DNA of 18,946 nt, taken from positions 1-18,946 of the forward strand of contig NZ_JBGVSA010000044.1 in the NCBI RefSeq assembly GCF_041807905.1. The letters are read 5' to 3'. Position 1 is the first letter of the stretch. Every line of letters begins with the position of its first letter. The translations under genes were made by a program, and so were the position numbers. Below the pieces are notes generated by a model. The model was not told the origin of the DNA. It did not search any database and was given only the letters and a program-made list of their open reading frames with translations. The DNA is from JBGVSA01 sp041807905 (GTDB taxonomy: Bacteria > Pseudomonadota > Gammaproteobacteria > Burkholderiales > Rhodocyclaceae). This document shows positions 7,860 to 14,814 of the stretch, piece by piece.

Positions 7860-7950
7860 GGAGAGGTGGATGAGTGGTTTAAGTCGCACGCCTGGAAAGC
7901 GTGTTCAGGGTAATACCCTGACGGGGGTTCGAATCCCCCCCTCTCCGCCA
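7860..7950 (+). tRNA. tRNA-Ser(GGA), CCA encoded
   Basis: This is a class II tRNA of 91 bases including CCA. The acceptor stem is GGAGAGG (7860-7866) with CCTCTCC (7940-7946), discriminator G7947 and CCA 7948-7950. The anticodon arm CACGC-CTGGAAA-GCGTG gives anticodon GGA, which reads UCC and UCU. The long variable arm CAGGGT-AAT-ACCCTG is typical of tRNA-Ser. The T-arm is GGGGG-TTCGAAT-CCCCC. A promoter precedes it and a terminator follows, so it is a single-gene unit. No integrase gene or duplicated 3' end is visible, so it is not acting as an island attachment site here. Confidence 0.97.
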
Positions 7951-7962
7951 GAATACTCATCG

Positions 7963-7998
7963 AACCCGCATGGCTATTGGCTTTGCGGGTTTTTTGTT
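7963..7998 (+). terminator. Rho-independent terminator of tRNA-Ser
   Basis: AACCCGCA (7963-7970) pairs perfectly with TGCGGGTT (7984-7991), followed by TTTTGTTT. It begins 13 bases after the tRNA CCA end. Confidence 0.88.
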
Positions 7999-8241
7999 TC
8001 TGGCCCCCGATCTACCCCATATGAAGGGCCTGGGCCCTTCGCGAAGGCATCGCGCTGGAGCGCATTTCGAATGTCGGGTTCCCATTGCTGGCGCGCCGCT
8101 TCTATCTCGTGCGCCAGCCATCAGCCACCTCATCAGGCTCGCCTGGTAGCCGTGCACGCGCACCACATATACGCGCCATGCGCCTGATGCTGCGGCCGAT
8201 GCATAGGCCCGCGCGGCGCGTGCCGCGCTAACATCGCCCCC
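7999..8241. other. Gene-free spacer between tRNA terminator and apbE
   Basis: No credible coding region is seen; open frames here translate to low-complexity sequence without recognisable motifs. One hairpin is present: GAAGGGC (8023-8029) with GCCCTTC (8034-8040), loop of four, and no T-tract. The apbE promoter should lie here, but no -35/-10 pair close to consensus was found. Confidence 0.5.
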
Positions 8242-9282
8242 ATGCGCCGTCTTCTGACCCTGTTGTGTTTGTGCCTTGCCAGCGTGCTGACCGCATGCAG
8301 CCAGGGGCACGTTGAACAGCAGGAGTCGTACGTCTTCGGCACGCGCGTCGAAGTCCTGACCTGGGATAGCGACGACGCGCGCGCGCAGGCAGCACTCAGC
8401 GCCGTGCTGCGCGAGTTCGATCGGCTGCATCGCACGTATCACGCCTGGCAGCCTTCCGAACTCACCGCGCTCAACGAACACATCGCGCAGGGCGAGGCAG
8501 CGCCCATCACATCGGAGATGACCAATCTGCTCACCACCGCACAGCGCTTCGAGGCGGCCAGCGGTGGGCTGTTCGATCCCGCCATCGGCGCGATCATTTC
8601 GGCCTGGGGCTTTCAGCGCGACGAGTTCTCCCCGCATATTCCCGCGCCCGATCTTTTGCGCGCGTTGGTGGCCGCACGACCCCGTGCGGAAGATGTGCAC
8701 ATCCGGGACGGCGTTGCGACGAGCAGCAACCGCAACGTGCGATTCGATTTCGGCGGGCTCGCCAAGGGCTACGCGCTGGATCGCGCCGTGACGATCCTGC
8801 GTGCGCATGGCATTCACAATGCGCTGATCAACATCGGCGGCAACATCATGGCGCTCGGCAGCAAGGGCGGCACGGCGTGGCAGGTGGGCATCCAAAGTCC
8901 GCGCCAGGCCGGCCCGATGGCGACGATCTCACTCTACGACGGCGAGGCGATCGGCACCTCGGGCGACTACCAGCGGTATTTTGAAGTCGACGGCCGACGC
9001 TACAGCCATCTCATCGATCCGCGTACAGGAGAGCCGAGCGAAGTCTCGCAAGCCGCCACGGTGCTGGTAACCCCTCGCGAAGCCGCCGGCACGTTGTCGG
9101 ACGTGGCGAGCAAGCCGATCTTTCTTTCCGGTGACGACTGGCCCACGCAAGCTCGACGCATGGGCATCGAGCACGTTCTGCGCGTCAAGCCCGACGGCAG
9201 CCTCGAACTCACCTCCGCCATGCGGGCTCGCGTGCGTTGGGTCGGTGCGGAGCCGATTTTCACGACACGCGCGCTGCCATAG
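8242..9282 (+). CDS. apbE: FAD:protein FMN transferase (ApbE family lipoprotein)
   Basis: ApbE transfers FMN from FAD to a threonine of exported or membrane flavoproteins such as Nqr/Rnf subunits and FMN-binding-domain proteins. The 346-aa protein starts with a lipoprotein signal, with LTAC putting the lipidated cysteine at C19. ApbE motifs follow: SGGLFDPAIG (107-116), FDFGGLAKGYALD (168-180), NIGGNIMALG (197-206), GTSGDYQRYF and HLIDPRTG (256-263). The usual late AD-x-L-(S/A)-T metal-site motif is altered to GTLSDVASK, with an Asp two residues from the expected place. Upstream sequence shows no clear ribosome site, but the signal peptide fits this start. No flavinylated partner is encoded nearby, so its target is unknown. 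Confidence 0.93.
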   Translation: MRRLLTLLCLCLASVLTACSQGHVEQQESYVFGTRVEVLTWDSDDARAQAALSAVLREFDRLHRTYHAWQPSELTALNEHIAQGEAAPITSEMTNLLTTAQRFEAASGGLFDPAIGAIISAWGFQRDEFSPHIPAPDLLRALVAARPRAEDVHIRDGVATSSNRNVRFDFGGLAKGYALDRAVTILRAHGIHNALINIGGNIMALGSKGGTAWQVGIQSPRQAGPMATISLYDGEAIGTSGDYQRYFEVDGRRYSHLIDPRTGEPSEVSQAATVLVTPREAAGTLSDVASKPIFLSGDDWPTQARRMGIEHVLRVKPDGSLELTSAMRARVRWVGAEPIFTTRALP

Positions 9283-9293
9283 GTCTCGCCTCA

Positions 9294-9449
9294 TCAGGCG
9301 CTGACCAGGGCGGCGCCAAAGCATAGGGCGTGGTCGCAGCACACGCCGCAACTGGCCGGCTTGCAGATACGGATCGCGCTCGCGTGGGGAAGTACGTGCC
9401 CAAGAGCGGCGACAGCGCTGCGCGCAGAGGCAGGGGCATGTCTTGCCAT
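9294..9449 (-). CDS. Possible small Cys-rich ORF (doubtful)
   Basis: A 51-codon frame in the gap between the convergent apbE and methyltransferase genes. Its C-terminal half contains five cysteines in C-x4-C-x2-CC-x4-C spacing (CKPASCGVCCDHALC). There is no Shine-Dalgarno, the frame continues upstream antisense to the methyltransferase, and GC-rich DNA produces such frames by chance. I do not recognise a family. It is listed only because the cysteine spacing is metal-site-like and the gap is otherwise empty. Confidence 0.15.
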   Translation of the reverse strand: MARHAPASARSAVAALGHVLPHASAIRICKPASCGVCCDHALCFGAALVSA

Positions 9450-9517
9450 AGGCGTTGTCGCCGAGGCAACTGGTGGCGATGGCGTGGGCGAGCCCCTTGA
9501 GTGCGGGCGAGGGCGCC

Positions 9518-10282
9518 TCAGCCCTGCGGACCCTTTGGCTGCGCCATCAGCGCAAACACGCCCCAGCCCAAGTACTCGCGCGTGTACGTGGCGTGGCGTA
9601 CCGGTGCCGAAGCCAGTTCCGCGCGGATGTCTTGCGCGAGGTCGTCGTCGGGGTTTGCGTCGAGCCATCGCCGCATGGTGAGCCATTTGGCCGCTTCGTA
9701 TTTGTCCCAGCCGTCCTGATTTGCGAGCACCATTTCCACGACGTCGTAGCCGAGAGTGCCGAAAGAAGCGAGAAGCTCAGGGAGCGCGAGAAAGTCGGCG
9801 ATTGAACCGGCAAGACATTCCTTGGCGACGTCCTCGGTCGGCGGCAACTGCCGCCAGTATGGTTCGCCGATGAGGATGATCCCACCGTCGCCGAGGCTCT
9901 TCGCCAGCAGCTCGATGGTGCCGGCGACACCCCCGCCGATCCACGTGGCGCCGACGCAGGCCGCCACGTCGACCTTCTTTTCGGCGACGTAGCCAGTGGC
10001 GTCGCCGTGGATGAACTCGACTCGATCGCTCACGCCGAGTTCGTGGGCGCGACGCTTCGCCTGCTCGAAGAACAATTGGCTCATGTCGACACCTGTGCCG
10101 CTGATCCCGTGATCGCGAGCCCAGGTGCACAGCATCTCGCCTGAACCGCTGCCGAGGTCCAGCACGCGGGTCCCCGGTTCCAGGCGCAACGCTGCGCCGA
10201 GAGTGGCGAACTTGTCGGGCGTGAATGGGTTATGGATGCGGTGAGCGCTTTCGGTGATGTTGAAGATTCGTGGAATGTCCAT
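9518..10282 (-). CDS. Class I SAM-dependent methyltransferase, substrate unknown
   Basis: A 254-aa cytosolic protein with the Rossmann methyltransferase fold. Motif I is RVLDLGSGSGEML (39-51), motif II acidic loop GTGVDMS (62-68), then RVEFIHGDATGY and a motif IV-like VAACVGATWIGGG. The central LLAKSLGDGGIILIGEPYW (motif VI region) and a C-terminal substrate region (EYLGWGVFALMAQP) match small-molecule methyltransferases of the SmtA/UbiE type. The frame is open to an ATG at 10369, but the extra residues look non-coding; M at 10282 fits the domain start, although no ribosome site confirms it. It is convergent with apbE and appears to be a stand-alone gene. Confidence 0.85.
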   Translation of the reverse strand: MDIPRIFNITESAHRIHNPFTPDKFATLGAALRLEPGTRVLDLGSGSGEMLCTWARDHGISGTGVDMSQLFFEQAKRRAHELGVSDRVEFIHGDATGYVAEKKVDVAACVGATWIGGGVAGTIELLAKSLGDGGIILIGEPYWRQLPPTEDVAKECLAGSIADFLALPELLASFGTLGYDVVEMVLANQDGWDKYEAAKWLTMRRWLDANPDDDLAQDIRAELASAPVRHATYTREYLGWGVFALMAQPKGPQG

Positions 10283-10698
10283 GCAGAAACATCGTGCATT
10301 TGAAGGAATGGATTCGTGCGTCACGAACAGTACGCCATTGCGCCCGCTTCGTGTGGGTCGGGCCTTCACGCAACCGCTTCGACCCCCGGCGGGGTGAGGC
10401 TCATGCGCAACGCTCGATCATGCGAGCTCGCTCAAGGCGATCGGACGTGCAAATGACAAAAGCATGGCGTCGGCGGCGGCGCCCGAAAAAAGCCAGACCC
10501 GTCCTGTCGCGTCTGGTCGTTGCTTCGCCCCATTCACCGCCCGGCGCGCGGGTCGCCATGGCAGCACCTCCTGACGACAACACTGGCGCGTTCGATGTTC
10601 CCCCAGTGCAGGAGTCCGCGCGCAACGTGTGACGGTGGCCTTTTGTGTTCGGCACCGGGTTGGGTCCCGTCGGCGTGGCGCCGATGTCGTCCCTTGCA
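10283..10698. other. Intergenic region, no gene seen
   Basis: About 416 bases lie between the methyltransferase start and the regulator stop, both on the minus strand. Open frames on both strands are Arg-rich and show no family motif. The only structure supported is a minus-strand terminator-like hairpin at 10486-10516. The methyltransferase promoter should lie at about 10290-10450 on the minus strand but was not identified. Confidence 0.5.
10486..10516 (-). terminator. Candidate Rho-independent terminator, minus strand
   Basis: Read on the minus strand, CCAGAC (10516-10511) pairs with GTCTGG (10498-10493) around a 12-base loop, followed by C and six T (AAAAAA at 10486-10491 on the plus strand). 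It could terminate the regulator gene that ends at 10699, about 180 bases upstream of it. Confidence 0.5.
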
Positions 10699-11367
10699 CT
10701 ACCACTGATTCATGTCCGTCCCTACGATCATCGCCAGCGTCGGGACGCCGAGCTTCTTCAGCGCCGAGCGCTTGTAATGGCTGACAGTCTTCTCGTGAAT
10801 GTGCAGGCGCGATGCGGCTTCACGATTGCTGGAGCCGTCCAGCAATATCTGAATCACTTCCATTTCTCGGGCGGACAGGCGTTGCGAACTCACGTGGGGG
10901 CTTCCTCCTTCGGGCAGACATACGAAGCCATTGCCCACCAGAACGAGCGCCCGCACGACGGCGCTTACGTCGCTGCGTTTGTCGATATATCCCCGCGCGC
11001 CGGTACCGGCCAGCGCGCGGACGCTGGTCCTGGCGGAGTTCTCCGAAAAAATCACCACGTGCGCCGGTTTGGAGAGCGCGCCGATCTGGCTTATCAAGTC
11101 CGCACAATTCATGTCGGGCAGGTTCATCTCGGTCAGCACGAGGTCGGGCTGTGTTGTCTCGATGACTTCGAGCCCCTGGGCCGCCGTCGTGGCCACGCCC
11201 ACCAGATCGAGATCCTTGTTGGTCTGCGTCAGCACTCTTATGCCGAGCAGAACCGTCGGATGCGGATCGATCACGACCAGCGAGAACGTGCGGTGCGTCC
11301 TCGCCCATGAGTCTTTCGACGATATGACTACATCGTGCCCGAAGTGACGAGCGAAAAAATCGTGCAT
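10699..11367 (-). CDS. LuxR/NarL-type regulator with degenerate (pseudo) receiver, RcsA-like role proposed
   Basis: A 222-aa protein with a receiver domain (about 29-145) and a GerE/LuxR helix-turn-helix (about 163-215: LSAREMEVIQILLDGSSNRE, then LHIHEKTVSHYKRSALKKLG). The receiver is non-canonical. The phospho-acceptor Asp is Glu (E80 in LVLTEMNLPDM, codon GAG), and the acidic pair is D34-P35 (VIDPHP) instead of DD. The Ser (S108) and Lys (K130) positions are kept. It probably works without phosphorylation, either as a Glu-mimicked active form or as a partner of another regulator. It is divergent from the hybrid kinase and RcsB-like regulator, recalling RcsA/BglJ auxiliaries (inference). The frame also opens at 11403; 11367 has a weak GGGA site 8 bases upstream. 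Confidence 0.82.
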   Translation of the reverse strand: MHDFFARHFGHDVVISSKDSWARTHRTFSLVVIDPHPTVLLGIRVLTQTNKDLDLVGVATTAAQGLEVIETTQPDLVLTEMNLPDMNCADLISQIGALSKPAHVVIFSENSARTSVRALAGTGARGYIDKRSDVSAVVRALVLVGNGFVCLPEGGSPHVSSQRLSAREMEVIQILLDGSSNREAASRLHIHEKTVSHYKRSALKKLGVPTLAMIVGTDMNQW

Positions 11368-11436
11368 GGCTGGTATCCCGGCTGACTGACATAACGAAGT
11401 CATGAGCAGTCTGCGGTGTGCCCACGCTCGAATGTC

Positions 11437-11448
11437 TAGGACGATTCG
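11437..11448 (+). promoter_or_regulatory. RcsAB-like box 1 (TAGGACGATTCG)
   Basis: First of three related 12-mers in the divergent region. It is preceded by TC, giving TCTAGGACG, a 9-mer that recurs exactly at 15631-15639 upstream of the adhesin. It matches 10 of 14 positions of TAGGAATATTCTTA, the reverse complement of the E. coli RcsAB box as I recall it. Confidence 0.45.
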
Positions 11449-11489
11449 GAATTATTGGGATCCGCTGCGCAAGAGACGCAAGAACGTCG

Positions 11490-11501
11490 TAGGAAAATTC
11501 G
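11490..11501 (+). promoter_or_regulatory. RcsAB-like box 2 (TAGGAAAATTCG)
   Basis: It matches 11 of 14 positions of TAGGAATATTCTTA and lies 53 bases (about five helical turns) from box 1. If AATAAT at 11456-11451 is the minus-strand -10, this box lies about 50 bases upstream of that start, a usual activator position. Confidence 0.45.
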
Positions 11502-11534
11502 CATTTCGATCCGCTTTAGACGTGCTTGGCGATG

Positions 11535-11546
11535 TAGGAATATACG
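11535..11546 (+). promoter_or_regulatory. RcsAB-like box 3 (TAGGAATATACG)
   Basis: It matches the first nine bases of TAGGAATATTCTTA exactly and lies 45 bases from box 2. Looser copies follow at 11613-11624 (CGGGACAATTCG) and 11635-11646 (CAGGAATTATCT). Confidence 0.45.
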
Positions 11547-11790
11547 TTGCCACATACAGCATGTTCGCCATCGAAACGCCGACGGGTTCACCAAAACCTC
11601 TTCTTCGAAAATCGGGACAATTCGCTGCATGCCGCAGGAATTATCTAGTCCACTGTTTCCCTGTGTCGCGGGTTGGCTGTGCAAGCACGGAAACGAATGC
11701 CGCACCACAAATCCCAGCGCAAGCGCGCGATCCAAGTGTCGCCCCGGCGGCGTGAACGCCGCGCGCGTTCTGGACACAAAGTCAGGTGAC

Positions 11791-11794
11791 GGAG
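11791..11794 (+). promoter_or_regulatory. Ribosome binding site deciding the kinase start
   Basis: GGAG lies 5 bases before the ATG at 11800. The longer open frame back to 11455 has no comparable site and a non-coding-like translation. Confidence 0.6.
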
Positions 11795-11799
11795 CCGAT

Positions 11800-14700
11800 A
11801 TGCCCGACGTGGATTTTTCCGCCAACACGCCTTCGGATGGTGTGGCGGACGCTCCCGCCCAGTTGCAGCGGCATACGCTGCTGTCCATGGGCAGCGTTGC
11901 GGCAGTGTTCCTGAGTTACTTGATGTGCGTGTTCTATTCGTTGGCCGAGCGCCAGGCCTTGAAGACGCCTTGGGTCTTCGATCGCCTCCCGCCGTTCGAG
12001 GCGACGCTTCAAGACGACAGGCGTACCGCCTTCGAGGTGTCGCACCCGATTTCCGCCCAGACACGTCTTCCTCTTGCGCTCGCGGATTCATGGTGGAAGG
12101 TGCCTTCCATCGATGCCGCCTGGAACGCTTCGCCGTTCGAGCGTTTTCGATGGCCCGCCCCACGAGCCGTTGCGACCGTCGCCACAATCGACCTCTCTCG
12201 TTACTCAGCGATCGTCGTCCCCGCATCCGACGAGCTCACGGAACGCATCTGGGCGGCGCGCAGCGGCCCCCGTCCGATGCAGCGCTTTACGGCGCCACAC
12301 TCCGCCGTCCCGACTGACCATCTGTGCGTGCTGTATCCACGGCTCACAGCCGCAAAGAATGGCGATGCGGAGGGAGGTCTCTGTACGGCTGTCATGGTCT
12401 TTCCCCATGTCACAACGCCCGGAGATCTCTGCGCGGAACACGGCGCCTTGCTGTTCACGGAACGCACGCAGTCGCATCAGCAAATGGCGCTCGGTATCCC
12501 GTGGCGAGAATTGCTCATGCCCGAGATTCCCCGCGTGGCCCTGGTCGCTTCAATCACGCTGCTGGCGTTGATCGCGCTTTCGATTCGTCATCGCCAGTTT
12601 TCCGCTGACGTGCTTCGGCCGGCGGCAAGGCAGATGCAGCAGTTGCGGGAGAGCGCAGCCCTGGCGGCTGGCGCGCTTGCCGCGTTGCCGTTCGGGCTGC
12701 TGGTCGTGCGTCGTGCAGACAACGAAATCGTTGCGACGAATCTCGTGGGGGACGACCTATTGCAATGTGCGCTTGCAGACGGAAGCGGACACCTCCGTGA
12801 CGCGGTCCGGGGCCAACGGATCGGCTCCGATCGCGAATGCAGCATCCTGTCGCGGGACGGACATACGCTCCATCTGCTGATAGCAGGGCGCGAGATGCGC
12901 TGTGGCAATGAACCCATGGTGGTGTGGGCACTGACGGACATTACCGAACAAAAACGCGCCGAAGGCGCGGCGCATGCTGCGGCCGCAGAGGCGCTACGCG
13001 AGCGCGCTGCGGCGGATGCAGCAAACAGGGCCAAGACTGTTTTTCTGTCGACAATGAGCCACGAGATCCGGACGCCGCTGCATGGTTTGCTGGGCACCAT
13101 GGAGCTGATGGCACATGAAGGCCTGTCCGAGCTCCACAAGCGTCGACTGAATACCGTACGGAACTCGGCACGCGCATTGCAGGGCGTCGTCAACGGCGTG
13201 CTGGATCTGGCGCGAATCGAGGCCGGCGAGCAGCAACTCGATGCGCAAGCTTTCGATCCCGTCGAGCTCATCGGCACAACCGTTTCCGGCTACGCTTCAC
13301 TCGCACACATGAAGGGTCTCGCCCTGCAATGTTGCATGACGCCTGCGCCCGCGCTGCAATTGATCGGGGATTCCGTCCGTATCCGGCAGATAGTCGCCAA
13401 CCTCGTGGGCAACGCGATCAAGTTCACCGACACTGGCCGCGTTCTCGTGTCGCTGGAACTCGACGTGCCGGATACCGACGAGGACAATCCCGCTCCACTG
13501 GCGAGCCTGCGTCTGCAGGTCGCAGATTCGGGCATCGGCATTCCGGAAGAAGAACAAGCGGGCTTGTTCGAGCCGTTCCGGCAGTTGAACAACGGGGCGC
13601 GGGACCTTGGGCTCGCAGGCTCCGGTCTTGGCTTGCCGATCAGCATGCGACTGGCTCGGCTCATGGGTGGCGATATCGATCTGCTCAGTGTGCCCGGCCA
13701 GGGAAGCCGTTTCTTCTTCGACGTCGAGCTTCCGGTGCATACGATCGAGGCCCCCGTTCGCCTGCTCTCCGGGGCCACCATCGTCGTGCGCGCCGCTGCC
13801 GTACCCGTGCGCGACAACCTTGCGGAAATCATCCGCAGCCGGGGCGGCATGGCAGTGACGGAAGGCTGCCCCTTGCCATCCGGCATGGCAGCAGCAAATG
13901 CGGTCCTGCTCATCAGTGACGACGATGTGCCGGACAGTGGGGATTGCGCGTATGCCGGAGTCGTTCGCCTGGACAGCATGCCTGTGCTCCAGGCAGATTC
14001 CGGTGGCGAGTACGGCGCCGATCCCTGCAGCCACACTTCGATTGTCGGGGCAGTCTGGGCGGCACTGCAGCGGCCGATCGAACGCGCACCATTGCTATCG
14101 TTCAATCATGAGTTCCAGCCGCTCGGCTTGCATGTGCTGATCGTCGAAGACCACCCGGTAAGCCAGGCGCTCGTCGTCGAACAGTTGCAGGCGATTGGGT
14201 GCCGGGCGAGTGTGGTGAGCACCGCCGAGGATGCGCTTTCAATACTCGACGGCGTCTCGCCTGACATACTGCTCACCGACACCCGTCTTCCCGGCATGAG
14301 CGGAATGGCGCTGGCGGATCGTGTGCGGGCGACGGGCAATACCTTGCCCATCATCGGCATGTCTTCCGACGCGATGACCGACGCCATACAGCGCGCGCTG
14401 ACCGCCGGAATGGATCGCTACCTGGTCAAACCTGTCCTGCTGCAGCATCTCTACGATGCGCTCAAGGTCCATGCGGCGCGCGGTCTCGAGCGTCATGGAG
14501 AGCCGTCTCCTCGGACTGCGCAGAACATGTCGTCGTCCTCGTCCGACCCACGACGGGCTCGCCTGGCTGAAACACTTTCCGAAGACCTGCCGCAACTCTT
14601 GGAGGCTTTCGCGCGGCAAGACGAAGCGGGCCTTTCGTATCTGGCTCATCGCATGAGGGGCGGATTCGCGGCAGCCGGGCTGGAAGAGGGGGACACCGCG

Positions 14701-14814
14701 TGCCAGTCCTTGCAGCAGGCGCTCGCCCTGCGCGATGTCGTTGCCGTACGTCGGTCGCTCGATCATGTGAGGGCGTACGTTGAGTCGCTTCTTACCGGGG
14801 GAAAATGCAGATGA
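11800..14814 (+). CDS. Hybrid sensor histidine kinase with receiver and Hpt domains (RcsC/BvgS-like)
   Basis: A 1004-aa inner-membrane kinase. TM1 is about 26-48, a periplasmic sensor about 49-242, TM2 about 243-263 and a PAS-like domain about 290-395 ending in ALTDITEQKRAE, followed by an Ala-rich helix. HisKA has H421 in STMSHEIRTPLHG. The ATPase shows an N-box NLVGNAIKFT (534-543), G1 DSGIGIP (576) and G2 GSGLGLP (607). A degenerate segment (about 650-775) occupies the place of the ABL domain of RcsC. The receiver begins HVLIVEDHP (about 777), with phospho-acceptor D827. The C-terminal Hpt has H950 in LAHRMRGGF, with Arg where Lys is usual. This allows a full H-D-H relay within one protein, with the last step to the overlapping response regulator. 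The periplasmic domain was not recognised, so the signal is unknown. Confidence 0.92.
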   Translation: MPDVDFSANTPSDGVADAPAQLQRHTLLSMGSVAAVFLSYLMCVFYSLAERQALKTPWVFDRLPPFEATLQDDRRTAFEVSHPISAQTRLPLALADSWWKVPSIDAAWNASPFERFRWPAPRAVATVATIDLSRYSAIVVPASDELTERIWAARSGPRPMQRFTAPHSAVPTDHLCVLYPRLTAAKNGDAEGGLCTAVMVFPHVTTPGDLCAEHGALLFTERTQSHQQMALGIPWRELLMPEIPRVALVASITLLALIALSIRHRQFSADVLRPAARQMQQLRESAALAAGALAALPFGLLVVRRADNEIVATNLVGDDLLQCALADGSGHLRDAVRGQRIGSDRECSILSRDGHTLHLLIAGREMRCGNEPMVVWALTDITEQKRAEGAAHAAAAEALRERAAADAANRAKTVFLSTMSHEIRTPLHGLLGTMELMAHEGLSELHKRRLNTVRNSARALQGVVNGVLDLARIEAGEQQLDAQAFDPVELIGTTVSGYASLAHMKGLALQCCMTPAPALQLIGDSVRIRQIVANLVGNAIKFTDTGRVLVSLELDVPDTDEDNPAPLASLRLQVADSGIGIPEEEQAGLFEPFRQLNNGARDLGLAGSGLGLPISMRLARLMGGDIDLLSVPGQGSRFFFDVELPVHTIEAPVRLLSGATIVVRAAAVPVRDNLAEIIRSRGGMAVTEGCPLPSGMAAANAVLLISDDDVPDSGDCAYAGVVRLDSMPVLQADSGGEYGADPCSHTSIVGAVWAALQRPIERAPLLSFNHEFQPLGLHVLIVEDHPVSQALVVEQLQAIGCRASVVSTAEDALSILDGVSPDILLTDTRLPGMSGMALADRVRATGNTLPIIGMSSDAMTDAIQRALTAGMDRYLVKPVLLQHLYDALKVHAARGLERHGEPSPRTAQNMSSSSSDPRRARLAETLSEDLPQLLEAFARQDEAGLSYLAHRMRGGFAAAGLEEGDTACQSLQQALALRDVVAVRRSLDHVRAYVESLLTGGKCR
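14797..14802 (+). promoter_or_regulatory. Ribosome binding site deciding the response-regulator start
   Basis: GGGGGA lies 8 bases before the ATG at 14811 but only 2 before the alternative ATG at 14805, so 14811 is preferred. The site sits inside the end of the kinase gene. Confidence 0.55.

Larger units (their letters stand above)
11368..11799. promoter_or_regulatory. Divergent control region between pseudo-receiver regulator and hybrid kinase
   Basis: About 430 bases, more AT-rich than the surroundings, with no credible gene (the kinase frame is open through part of it, but its codons look non-coding before 11800). It carries three close copies of TAGGA-N2-AT-N-CG at 11437, 11490 and 11535, and looser copies at 11613 and 11635. 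A possible minus-strand -10 is AATAAT (11456-11451), with a poor TTGCGT -35 at 19 bases. No good plus-strand promoter was found for the kinase. Confidence 0.55.

Noticed and set aside
7860..8241. tRNA-Ser as a genomic-island attachment site
   Set aside because: No integrase gene, no duplicated tRNA 3' end and ordinary chromosomal genes on both sides within the window.
7957..8895. 312-codon minus-strand frame opposite apbE
   Set aside because: It is a shadow of apbE; the plus-strand protein has a lipobox and ApbE motifs.
10401..10705. Small minus-strand frames between methyltransferase and regulator genes
   Set aside because: Arg/Thr-rich, overlapping one another in different frames, spanning a terminator-like hairpin, and without ribosome sites.
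11455..11799. N-terminal extension of the kinase back to 11455
   Set aside because: The extra 115 residues are Arg/Cys-rich without motif, and GGAG sits just before the ATG at 11800. The DNA holds the repeated regulatory boxes instead.
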